Under the pieces are notes generated by a model that saw only the letters and a list, made by a program, of their open reading frames with translations, had not been told where the DNA came from and did not search any database. This document shows positions 44,141 to 51,967 of a DNA stretch of 64,000 nt, piece after piece. The DNA lies in the NCBI GenBank assembly GCA_016715115.1, contig JADKBM010000016.1, positions 1,364,001 to 1,428,000 of the forward strand. Reading direction: 5' to 3'. The stretch is from Acidobacteriota bacterium. GTDB lineage: Bacteria; Acidobacteriota; Blastocatellia; Pyrinomonadales; Pyrinomonadaceae. Made by a program: the position numbers and the translations under genes. Position 1 is the stretch's first letter; each line of letters begins with the position of its first letter.

Positions 44141-46291
44141 ATGAATGATTTGCCCGACAATCAGATTTCCTTTGCCGAATTTGAGGTTGACCTCTCGCGG
44201 AGGACTTTGTCGCGCGACCGCGACGTGGTCACGCTGCCGGCGAAGGCGTTTGATCTTCTGGTGTATTTGTTGGAAAACAATGGCCGAGTCCTTTCAAAGG
44301 ACGAGATCCTCAACAGTGTTTGGGAAGGAAGGATCGTCGAGGAAGCGAATCTCGCGGTGCAGATTTCGAACGTTCGCAAGGCACTCGGCGAGAACAAAGC
44401 CGCGCCGCGGTTTTTGGTGACGGTGCCGGGCAAAGGCTATCGTTTTTCGGCGGAAACGAATGAGAGTCTTTTTGTTGTCGAACGACATTCGGTTTCCGAA
44501 CTGACGGTCGAACACGAAGAGGAAATCGTTCTACGGCGACATAATTTTCAACTGAATTCGTTTGTATACAAGCTGTTCGTCGCCGTCGTTTGTGCTATTG
44601 CAGCCGTTGCGACTGGCTTCTACCTGAGCCCGAAAACTGATTCGATTGGCCCAAAACATAAGACGCTGACCAAGTTGACGACGACCGGAAAGGTTTCCGC
44701 GGCATCGCTTACGCCCGACGGGAATTTCGCGGTCGTTGCGCAAAAGGAAGATGGAGGCGAAAGCCTGTGGTTACTACAGCTCGAAACCGGAAGCCAGACG
44801 CGTATTCTGGCACCGCGACCCCATGAGTTTGTCGGCCTGACGATTTCGGCGGATAGCCGTTTCGTTTATGCGTCCGTTTTTACAAACAATGAGATCGATC
44901 CCGTAGTCTTGAGAATCCCGCTGATCGGCGGAGTTCCGCAACCGATTAAGGACCTTGCCACGGGTTCATCGGTCAGCATTTCACCCGACGGTAAACGACT
45001 TGCTTTCACGACATCTAACAGCTCCCAAAACGAGACCTTAATGGGCGTTTCTGACACTGATGGCGGCAACCAGCGTTTTCTGATGCGGGCCGGGAATGAT
45101 ACGCGTTATCTCTCGATGTTTAAGACGAGCCCCGTTGCGTGGTCACCTGACGGCTCCGAAATAGCGCTGGCCGTTAACGATAAAACCGGCGCTAATCCAG
45201 GTAGTACGATTTTGCTCGTCGACCCAGAAACCGGTATGGAACGGTATTTAACCGATAGGCGTTGGAAGGAAATTGATTATTTGGTTTGGCTCGATTCCGA
45301 TCGTCTAGCCTTTATCGGAACTGACGAAACCGGACATCCGTCTCAGATCTGGCTGTTTTCGCGGCAAACCGGTGAAGCAAAGTCTTTGACGAATGACCTG
45401 CAAAAGTATAGCTGGCTCGCGGCGACCAACGGAAAACTGGTTTCGGTTCAGCTCAGCGCGTCGACGAGTGCCAGAGTCGCCGACTTTAACCAGGAGGATT
45501 TCTCGATTCGAATTAGTGAGATTTCTACCGCTTCCGAATATCTCGAAGATATCGACTGGGACAAGGACGGGCAAATTGTCTACGTTTCGCGGAGCAGCGG
45601 CGAGGGCGAATTATGGCGAATGAAGCCGGACGGCTCGAACCGTACGCAGTTGACCAATAATGTGAATGCGGGGTTGGGCTTATCGGTCTCAAATGCGGAC
45701 GGTGGTTTCGTTTTTGCCTCAAAACGAGAGAGTGGGCGGGGAATCTGGAGAACCGATGCGGATGGCCTCAACCTTCGGCAACTCAGTCAGGGCGGCGACC
45801 ACTCACCCGATGTTTCAAACGATGGAACTGTGGTTTTTCACCGCGGACTTGGTTACTCTGAAGGAGTTTTTCTTATTAGCAGCAATGGCGGCGAAGCGCG
45901 GCTGCTTCGCGAAAAATGCTATTTTCCAACTATTTCGCCGGACGGGTCACAAGTGGCCTGTTATTTTATGGACCAAGAAGTCAATCGCAAATGGCGGATC
46001 GCGCTTGTCTCGACCGGGACCGGCAAACTCATTCGCAAACTCGATCCGCCCGTGCCAATCTACGAACGCCAACTTCGTTTCCACGCGTCAGGAAAATTTC
46101 TTACCCAGATTTTTTCCGCCGGCGAGAATCTAAAATTGCTGATCTTACCCATTGATGGAGGCCCTCCGAAAATCATAGACGGATTGGGAAAAGGAGTCTC
46201 CAATTTGCCTGAATGGTCGCCTGACGGACGGCAGTTTATTTATCCGCTCATTAATGAATCACAGGACGCCGTTTTGCTGACAGACTTTTGA
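44141..46291 (+). CDS. Membrane-anchored winged-helix regulator with TolB-like propeller
   Basis: The 716-residue protein has three parts. Residues 8-108 are an OmpR/PhoB-type winged helix (FAEFEVDLSRRTLSRDRDVVTLPAKAFDLLVYLLENNGRVLSKDEIL...VQISNVRKALGE...VPGKGYRFSAE). One transmembrane helix lies near 143-165. Residues 180-716 form a TolB/WD40-like propeller with repeated SPDGxxxxF motifs (about 285, 330, 610, 695). The layout resembles CadC/ToxR-type one-component regulators, whose periplasmic domain senses a signal while the cytoplasmic domain binds DNA. The ligand is unknown. Divergent from the small HTH gene. Confidence 0.88.
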   Translation: MNDLPDNQISFAEFEVDLSRRTLSRDRDVVTLPAKAFDLLVYLLENNGRVLSKDEILNSVWEGRIVEEANLAVQISNVRKALGENKAAPRFLVTVPGKGYRFSAETNESLFVVERHSVSELTVEHEEEIVLRRHNFQLNSFVYKLFVAVVCAIAAVATGFYLSPKTDSIGPKHKTLTKLTTTGKVSAASLTPDGNFAVVAQKEDGGESLWLLQLETGSQTRILAPRPHEFVGLTISADSRFVYASVFTNNEIDPVVLRIPLIGGVPQPIKDLATGSSVSISPDGKRLAFTTSNSSQNETLMGVSDTDGGNQRFLMRAGNDTRYLSMFKTSPVAWSPDGSEIALAVNDKTGANPGSTILLVDPETGMERYLTDRRWKEIDYLVWLDSDRLAFIGTDETGHPSQIWLFSRQTGEAKSLTNDLQKYSWLAATNGKLVSVQLSASTSARVADFNQEDFSIRISEISTASEYLEDIDWDKDGQIVYVSRSSGEGELWRMKPDGSNRTQLTNNVNAGLGLSVSNADGGFVFASKRESGRGIWRTDADGLNLRQLSQGGDHSPDVSNDGTVVFHRGLGYSEGVFLISSNGGEARLLREKCYFPTISPDGSQVACYFMDQEVNRKWRIALVSTGTGKLIRKLDPPVPIYERQLRFHASGKFLTQIFSAGENLKLLILPIDGGPPKIIDGLGKGVSNLPEWSPDGRQFIYPLINESQDAVLLTDF

Positions 46292-46377
46292 CTCAGGACG
46301 ATCGTCAATGCCGCGACTCCGCAGCCTGATTTCTTCATCAGCAGCCTCGGTTATGCTAAGGTTGAATTTCTAAATTT

Positions 46378-47700
46378 ATGAAGTTCATCAATGTCATCGG
46401 CGGCGGACTTGCCGGGGTCGAAGCGGCGTGGCAGGCGGCGAAACACGGCGCGCGCGTCAGGCTTTTCGAAATGCGTCCGGTGATGCAAACGCCCGCGCAT
46501 CGCACCGATCAGCTTGCCGAAATAGTCTGTTCGAATTCTCTCAAATCCGACGAACGCGGTTCCGCGCCGTATCTTTTGAAAGAAGAATTGCGGCGCGGCA
46601 ACTCACTCGTGTTGGAAGTCGCCGAAGCGACAAAAGTCCCGGCGGGCGCGGCGCTCGCGGTCGACCGCGGAAAATTCGCGGAAATGATCACCGAGCGGAT
46701 CACTTCGAATCCGAACATCGAGATCGTCCGCGAGGAAGTGAAGACGATCCCGTCCGACGGAATTTCGATCATCGCGACGGGCCCGCTTACGAGCGACGCG
46801 CTGACTTTCGAGATCATGAAACTTACGGGCGACGATCAGCTCTATTTCTACGACGCGATCGCACCGATCGTCGCCGCCGATTCGATCGATATGACGATCG
46901 CATTCAAGGCTGCGCGCTACGGGAAGGGCGGCGACGATTACGTCAACTGTCCGATGGACCGCGATCAGTACGAGCGTTTCTACAACGAGTTGATCGAGGC
47001 GAAATCGGTCCCGCTCAAGCGATTCGAGGACACACACTGGTTCGAATCCTGTCTGCCGATCGAAGAGATCGCGCGCCGCGGTATCGATACCTTGCGGTTC
47101 GGACCGATGAAACCGAAAGGACTGCCCTTGCCGTCGACCGGCCGCGAACCGTATGCCGCGGTCCAGCTCCGCCAGGAAAACCTGATGGCCGACGCCTACA
47201 GTCTGGTCGGATTTCAAAATCACCTCAAGTACGGCGAGCAAAAGCGTGTCCTGCAGCTGATTCCCGGACTCGAGAACGCCGAGTTTCTTCAATACGGGCA
47301 GATCCATCGCAACACGTTCATCAATTCGCCGCAGGTGTTGATCGAAACGCTTCAGACGCGCAAGAATCCGAATCTCTTTTTCGCCGGCCAGATCACCGGC
47401 GTCGAGGGCTACGTCGAATCGGTCGGGACCGGTTGGCTCGCAGGGTTGAACGCGGCGCGGATAATGAATGGCGCCGAGCCCGTCACCGCTCCGCGAACGT
47501 CTGCGATCGGCGCGCTCTGCCGGTATGTTTCGAACGTCGAGACGAAGAACTTCCAGCCGGTGAACATCACGTTCGGACTGCTCGAACCGCTGCCGGTCGA
47601 GTTGCGCAAGAAACACCGAAACAAACGCGAGCGGCATATGATCCAAGTCGAACTCGCGCTCGAAGACTGGGACAGGTGGATTTTGGATTTTGGATTTTAG
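46378..47700 (+). CDS. trmFO: TrmFO, folate/FAD-dependent tRNA m5U54 methyltransferase
   Basis: The 440-residue flavoprotein begins with FINVIGGGLAGVEAAWQAA (FAD-binding GGGLAG at 8-13) followed by the TrmFO signature RLFEMRPVMQTPAHRTDQLAEIVCSNSLKSD. Later FAGQITGVEGYVESVGTGWLAG near 337-358 is equally typical. It methylates uridine 54 in the T loop of tRNA using methylene-tetrahydrofolate and reduced FAD. The last seven residues (WILDFGF) and the TAG stop come from 7-bp repeats that run on into the spacer, so the natural C-terminus has been replaced or extended by repeat sequence. Core motifs are intact. Confidence 0.95.
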   Translation: MKFINVIGGGLAGVEAAWQAAKHGARVRLFEMRPVMQTPAHRTDQLAEIVCSNSLKSDERGSAPYLLKEELRRGNSLVLEVAEATKVPAGAALAVDRGKFAEMITERITSNPNIEIVREEVKTIPSDGISIIATGPLTSDALTFEIMKLTGDDQLYFYDAIAPIVAADSIDMTIAFKAARYGKGGDDYVNCPMDRDQYERFYNELIEAKSVPLKRFEDTHWFESCLPIEEIARRGIDTLRFGPMKPKGLPLPSTGREPYAAVQLRQENLMADAYSLVGFQNHLKYGEQKRVLQLIPGLENAEFLQYGQIHRNTFINSPQVLIETLQTRKNPNLFFAGQITGVEGYVESVGTGWLAGLNAARIMNGAEPVTAPRTSAIGALCRYVSNVETKNFQPVNITFGLLEPLPVELRKKHRNKRERHMIQVELALEDWDRWILDFGF

Positions 47701-47740
47701 ATATTCTGGAATTTGGAATCTGGAATCGGGAGCTTTGAAA
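47677..47740. repeat. Heptamer repeats overlapping the trmFO stop codon
   Basis: TTTTGGA units, then TTTGGAA/TCTGGAA units, begin inside the last codons of trmFO and continue past the stop. Confidence 0.8.
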
Positions 47741-47767
47741 ACCCCACGGGTTCTTTGTACTCGGGGC

Positions 47768-47886
47768 CGCGTCGAGTCGGTACCATCTGCGGTAGCGGAT
47801 GGTTGAAGATAGGTTGGTATCAATTCTTCGGTCCGGGAGTGCCGCGACGAACCATCAGCTACCGCAGATGGTACCGACTCGACGCG
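47768..47886. repeat. Long near-perfect inverted repeat (37-bp arms)
   Basis: Arms at 47768-47804 and 47850-47886 are complementary at 36 of 37 positions and enclose a 45-nt loop. Each arm contains GGTACCATCTGCGGTAGC or its complement. There is no ORF inside, so it is MITE-like or a large REP/BIME unit. Confidence 0.85.
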
Positions 47887-47924
47887 ATCGCAACGCGATT
47901 CGGGATTCCCGGTCTGGAACCCTT

Positions 47925-48170
47925 GGAATTCTGGAATCTTGAATTCGGATCTGGAATCTGGAATCTTGGAATCTCGAACCTTAACCTTGGAATCTGGAAT
48001 CCTGGAATCCTTGGAATCCTGGAATCCTTGGAATCCTGGAATCCTTGGAATCCTGGAATCCTTGGAATCCTGGAATCCTGGAATCCTTGGAATCCTGGAA
48101 TCCTTGGAATCCTGGAATCCTTGGAATTTGGAATCCGGAATCTGGAATCCGGAATTTGGCAGAGACTTCG
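47925..48170. repeat. 17-bp tandem array (GGAATCC-T-GGAATCC-TT)
   Basis: Two heptamers GGAATCC separated by T and TT make a 17-bp unit repeated about nine times (48000-48125). Irregular GGAATCT-type units lie on both sides. Confidence 0.85.
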
Positions 48171-48187
48171 TTCGGAGTAGCGGATAA

Positions 48188-48239
48188 TTGATAGATGAGA
48201 GCTGATAGTTTTGATCGAACTATCAGCTTTCATCTATAG
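48188..48239. repeat. Imperfect 20-bp-stem hairpin before the permease
   Basis: ATAGATGAGAGCTGATAGTT pairs with AACTATCAGCTTTCATCTAT around TTGATCG. The motif AATTGATAGATGA also appears inverted at 9.92 kb, so it is another dispersed repeat. Confidence 0.6.
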
Positions 48240-48284
48240 ACTGCCAACTATTCCGAATCATCCAATACGAAATCCATAAACAAT

Positions 48285-49016
48285 ATGGAACTCAACGAAA
48301 TTCTGATCGTCGGTGCCCTCTTCGTTGTGGCGCTGCTCTATTCATCCGTAGGACACGGCGGGGCGTCCGGGTATCTCGCGGTTATGGCCCTGTTTTCCGT
48401 CGCTTCGACGGTAACGCGCCCGGCGGCGCTGATTTTGAATGTCTTCGTCGCGTCGATCGCGTTCGTTCAGTTTTACCTGGTAAAGAGCTTTGACTGGCGC
48501 ATCTTTTTGCCGTTCGCCGCCGCGTCCGTTCCGATGGCGTATATCGGCGGACGCGTCCAGCTTGCCGAACCGGTTTACAAGCTCGTACTCGGCGTATGCC
48601 TGATCATCGCGGCTGTACGCTTGTCCATCAAGTTGGCTTCCGAGAGCGATCCGAAGCCTCCGCCCGTCTGGGTCGCGCTGATCATCGGCGCCGCGCTCGG
48701 ATTTGTTTCAGGACTGGTCGGAGTCGGCGGAGGCATTTTCCTGACGCCGATCCTGCTTCTGATGAACTGGTCCGACACCAAGACCGCCGCCGGCATCTCC
48801 GCTTTGTTCATCGTCGTCAACTCCGCATCGGCGCTCGCAGGCGGCGCGCGCGAATTATCGCAACTTTCCGGTGCTGTTTACGTCTGGATAATTGCGGCGG
48901 TGATCGGTGGTATAATCGGCTCCACGCTCGGCAGTCGCCGGTTCGATTCATTGACGATGCGTCGCGCTCTTGCTGCCGTCCTTGTCGTCGCCGGAGTAAA
49001 GCTGTTCTTTGTTTAG
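48285..49016 (+). CDS. TauE/SafE-family membrane permease
   Basis: The 243-residue protein has about seven or eight hydrophobic segments and two related halves. The first begins YSSVGHGGASGYLAVMALF (residues 20-38) and the second has ALGFVSGLVGVGGGIFLTPILLL near 138-160, the duplicated glycine-rich motif of the TauE/SafE (DUF81) family. Members export sulfite, sulfonates or related anions, or take part in sulfur metabolism; no sulfur gene is nearby to refine the substrate. It ends 10 bp before the next membrane-protein gene, so the two probably form an operon. Confidence 0.9.
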   Translation: MELNEILIVGALFVVALLYSSVGHGGASGYLAVMALFSVASTVTRPAALILNVFVASIAFVQFYLVKSFDWRIFLPFAAASVPMAYIGGRVQLAEPVYKLVLGVCLIIAAVRLSIKLASESDPKPPPVWVALIIGAALGFVSGLVGVGGGIFLTPILLLMNWSDTKTAAGISALFIVVNSASALAGGARELSQLSGAVYVWIIAAVIGGIIGSTLGSRRFDSLTMRRALAAVLVVAGVKLFFV

Positions 49017-49025
49017 GAGTAAGTT

Positions 49026-49481
49026 ATGAACAACGAAGTAAATCAGGATCGCGAACATCTGAAGATCCTCTCGATCTGTCATTACGTCTTTGCCGGACTA
49101 TGCATCTTTCCGTTTCTTTACGGTTTCATCTATACCTTTATGGGTGTCTTTGTCGGCGCGATGATCGCCGCCGACACCCGTCACAACGATGGTCCGCCGG
49201 CGGCGCTTTTCGGCGGCATTTTTGTTCTCGTCGGACTCTCGATATCGGCGGTCGCTTTGGCGATCGGGATCGCCGCCATCAAATCCGGACGAAATATGTC
49301 GAAGTTGAACGGGCGTATGTTCTCGTTCGTCTTCGCGTGCTTCCTCTGTTTGTTTATGCCGATCGGGACGATTCTCGGCGTTTTCTCGATCATCGTTCTG
49401 TCGCGGGAATCGGTGAAACGATTGTTCGACGGCGGGGGCGGCTTTCAGCAATACGGCAGCGTCCCGCCGAACTGGAAGTAA
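49026..49481 (+). CDS. Small membrane protein of unknown function
   Basis: This 151-residue protein has an AGGAG ribosome-binding site 7 bp before its ATG and starts 10 bp after the permease. Three or four transmembrane helices are visible (about 13-33, 35-50, 62-90, 103-128). The motif LKILSICHYVFAGLCIFP near the start and MPIGTILGVFSIIVLSRESVKRLF near the end recur in a family of small acidobacterial/gemmatimonadal membrane proteins with no known function. The C-terminal 20 residues are glycine-rich and soluble. Confidence 0.7.
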   Translation: MNNEVNQDREHLKILSICHYVFAGLCIFPFLYGFIYTFMGVFVGAMIAADTRHNDGPPAALFGGIFVLVGLSISAVALAIGIAAIKSGRNMSKLNGRMFSFVFACFLCLFMPIGTILGVFSIIVLSRESVKRLFDGGGGFQQYGSVPPNWK

Positions 49482-49533
49482 ACTCCGGAACGGCGATAAA
49501 CTAATTTGGACTGGCGGGCATCGAACTGCCGTT

Positions 49534-50598
49534 ATGACCGGAAGATTCATTCTCACGATTGTGTTTGCGATGTGCACGCTGCCGGCGACCGCGCAGAGCG
49601 GCCGTGTGAAACCGGCCGAAACTCCGACACCGGGCCCGACCCCGAAACGTGTCGGAGTTTACACCCCGACGGAAACGACGATCCCGACCGTTACGCCGAC
49701 TCCGACCCCGACTCCGCAAACAAATGACGATCCCGACACGATCCGCGTCAACGCCGGACTGGTCCCGATCCCGGTCTCTGTCTTTGACGCCCGCGGACGT
49801 GCGATCCTCGATCTGAAACTTGATGACTTTTTTTTGAAGATCAACGGAAAGGACGCCGAGATCGGCGAAGTTTCGCGCGCCGAAACACCGGTCCGCCTTG
49901 CCTTGTTGTTCGACAATTCTTCGAGCGTGACGATCGCCCGCGAGTTCGAAAAAAAGGCCGCGATTCGATTCTTCCGGCGAGTGATCAGGCCGGAAAAGGA
50001 TCTCGTTGCGCTCTTTAGCGTCTCGACGATCTCCAGGCTTGAACAACCGCTGACGACCGACGTCGGATCGCTGATCTCGGCGATCGAGGGATTTGCCGAA
50101 CCGGAAGGCGCGACATCTCTTCTCGACGGCATCATCGACGCTTCAAAGTACCTTGGCGAGGTTAGCGGCCGGCGCATCATCGTCATCGTCTCCGACGGCG
50201 ACGATACGATCAGCGACGCGACGTTCGAGGAGACGATCAAAGCGCTGCAGATCGCGAACGTACAGGTTTACGTTGTCAAAACGACGGATTTTGAAAACTC
50301 AAAGCGGACCGGCGAGCGCCGCGGCAGCGCCAACCTGCGGCAACTCGCGGCCGAGCGCCGGATGCAGGAACTTGCGAAACAGACCGGCGGGGCGGTTTGG
50401 TCGCCGCTCGATGAGGACGAACTCGATCTCGCTTTCGATCAGGTCTCGGGCGAACTCTCGCAGCAGTATGTTCTCAGTTATTATCCCGACCCTGAACCCG
50501 AGAAACGCGGCGAATTTCGCTCGATCGAGGTTTCCGTCAGAAACCGGCCCGCAACGACGGTCAGGACGAGAAGGGGATATTATGTTCCGAAGCGATGA
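49534..50598 (+). CDS. Exported VWA-domain protein (acidobacterial VWFA-related type)
   Basis: The 354-residue protein has a signal peptide (1-20) and a PT-rich spacer (25-66). A short beta domain typical of the group (LVPIPVSVFDARGRAILDLKLDDFFLKINGK, about 73-105) precedes a von Willebrand A domain (about 125-320). LALLFDNSSSV carries the DxSxS metal-binding motif, and VIVSDGDDT is the second MIDAS strand. This is the layout of the VWFA-related acidobacterial family. It is probably a surface or periplasmic adhesion/assembly protein. A second member starts at 63197. The gene is followed by 250 bp of repeats. Confidence 0.88.
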   Translation: MTGRFILTIVFAMCTLPATAQSGRVKPAETPTPGPTPKRVGVYTPTETTIPTVTPTPTPTPQTNDDPDTIRVNAGLVPIPVSVFDARGRAILDLKLDDFFLKINGKDAEIGEVSRAETPVRLALLFDNSSSVTIAREFEKKAAIRFFRRVIRPEKDLVALFSVSTISRLEQPLTTDVGSLISAIEGFAEPEGATSLLDGIIDASKYLGEVSGRRIIVIVSDGDDTISDATFEETIKALQIANVQVYVVKTTDFENSKRTGERRGSANLRQLAAERRMQELAKQTGGAVWSPLDEDELDLAFDQVSGELSQQYVLSYYPDPEPEKRGEFRSIEVSVRNRPATTVRTRRGYYVPKR

Positions 50599-50604
50599 TC
50601 AAGG

Positions 50605-50840
50605 ATTTTCGATTTTCGATTTTCGATTTTGGAATTTTGGATTTGGACTTGCCGCCTACCATCTACCGCCGTCTACCGTCTACCGCCTACCGTCTACCAT
50701 CTACCGCCGTCTACCGTCTACCATCTACCGCCGCTTACCGTCTACCGTCTACCGTCTACCGCCATCTACCGTCTACCGTCTACCGTCTACCGCCTACCGT
50801 CTACCGTCTACCGCCGTCTACCGTCTACCGTTTGACAATT
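50605..50840. repeat. Heptamer arrays (GATTTTC, then GTCTACC) before xerC
   Basis: Three to five GATTTTC units (50611-50645) are followed by about 25 units of GTCTACC/ATCTACC, interrupted by GCC insertions, up to 50830. They fill the spacer between the VWA gene and xerC. Confidence 0.9.
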
Positions 50841-50867
50841 GACGATTAACAATCAAACATTTACGAA

Positions 50868-51788
50868 ATGACGCTCGGAACTTATCTTCAGCAATTTCTT
50901 CAGCACCTGCGCTACGAACGAAACGTGAGCGAACACACGCTGCGGAATTATTCGAGCGATCTGGAGCAGTTTCGAGACTATCTGTCGTCAAAGTCCAAGA
51001 TTTCCGATATTCCGCTCAAGGACATAGATCATCTGACGATCCGCGAGTGGATGGCGTCGCTTCACGGCGACAACAAAAAGAAGACGTCGATCGCGCGCAA
51101 ACTCGCCTCGCTCCGGACTTTTTTTCAGTTTCTGATCCGCGAGGGCGTGCAGGAGAACAATCCGGCGAAACTCGTCGCGACGCCGCGGATCGAGCGTAAA
51201 CTGCCGACTCATCTGTCGATGGAAGACGCCGTCCGATTCATCGAAACGCCGGATCTGAACACCGATCTCGGCCGCCGCGACCGCGCCATCCTCGAGTTTC
51301 TTTACGCGACCGGGATGCGCGTCGGCGAACTGGTTAATCTGAATCTGCGCGACATCGATTTTCGTGAAAAGCTGGTTCGCGTCACCGGCAAACGCAAGAA
51401 GCAGCGCATTTTGCCGTTCGGCGAGCCGTCGCTTCAGGCGGTGATGTTTTACCTGACCGAAACGCGTCCGACATTTTTGAATAACTGTCCGCCGACGGAA
51501 CGCGACGAACACGCGGTCTTTTTGAACTATCAGGGAACGCGTATCACGACGCGATCGGTCGGACGGATGGTCGACAAATACATCAAGCTTTGCGCCGAGA
51601 TCAATCGCGGAATTTCGCCGCACAGTCTGCGTCACAGTTTCGCTACGCACCTGCTCGATTCGGGCGCCGATCTCAGAGATATTCAGGAACTGCTCGGCCA
51701 CGCGCGTCTGTCGACGACCCAGATCTACACGCAGGTTTCGATGGAAAAACTGATCGAGGTTTACGATCGGGCGCATCCAAAAGCGTGA
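50868..51788 (+). CDS. xerC: Tyrosine recombinase XerC
   Basis: The 306-residue recombinase has a SAM-like core-binding domain at about 5-90 (LQQFLQHLRYERNVSEHTLRNYSSDLEQF). The catalytic domain (110-300) has R151 (TGMRVGEL), H252 and R255 (HSLRHSF), H278 (LLGHARLS) and nucleophile Y287 (TTQIYTQVS). The ending EVYDRAHPKA is typical of XerC. It resolves chromosome dimers with XerD at dif; no dif-like site was identified. It is not flanked by integrase-type att sites, so a housekeeping role is more likely than a phage integrase, though the REP sequence right after its stop is notable. Confidence 0.92.
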   Translation: MTLGTYLQQFLQHLRYERNVSEHTLRNYSSDLEQFRDYLSSKSKISDIPLKDIDHLTIREWMASLHGDNKKKTSIARKLASLRTFFQFLIREGVQENNPAKLVATPRIERKLPTHLSMEDAVRFIETPDLNTDLGRRDRAILEFLYATGMRVGELVNLNLRDIDFREKLVRVTGKRKKQRILPFGEPSLQAVMFYLTETRPTFLNNCPPTERDEHAVFLNYQGTRITTRSVGRMVDKYIKLCAEINRGISPHSLRHSFATHLLDSGADLRDIQELLGHARLSTTQIYTQVSMEKLIEVYDRAHPKA

Positions 51789-51955
51789 CTGGAGCGCAGA
51801 CTGGAGCGCAAGCGTCCCCGCTTGCAAACGGCGCATGGCGCCGTAATGGACGCGGGAATTGAAGTTGTTTATTGCCCAAGGGCCTGTTCGCGCTTTGCGC
51901 TCAGGCGGGCAGGGATGCCCGCGCTCCGGTCCGCGCTCCGGTCCGCGCTTCCGTC
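51786..51955. repeat. REP-like palindrome cluster after xerC
   Basis: Directly after the xerC stop come GGAGCGCA, GGAGCGCAAGCGTCCCCGCTTGC, and a hairpin ACGGCG...CGCCGT. Further on lies GCGGGCAGGGATGCCCGCGCTCC, followed by two partial copies GGTCCGCGCT. The first part recurs at 60.45 kb in the same order. Confidence 0.8.
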
Positions 51956-51967
51956 GAACTAAAAATT

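Larger units (their letters stand above)
47701..48284. other. Repeat island between trmFO and the TauE-type permease
   Basis: This 584-bp non-coding stretch holds, in order, heptamer repeats, a 119-bp long inverted repeat, a 17-bp tandem array and a 20-bp-stem hairpin (each listed separately). No gene was seen; the open frames through it encode only repeat peptides. Confidence 0.8.

Noticed and set aside
47925..48170. Possible CRISPR array
   Set aside because: Units are contiguous 17-bp or 7-bp repeats without unique spacers of constant length, and no cas gene is present.
47713..48180. 155-codon ORF of WNPGILGI-type repeats
   Set aside because: Encoded entirely by tandem and inverted repeats, with no conserved sequence or ribosome-binding site.
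50868..51788. xerC as integrase of a genomic island
   Set aside because: No flanking tRNA, att-like direct repeats or phage genes, and the protein has XerC-type ends.
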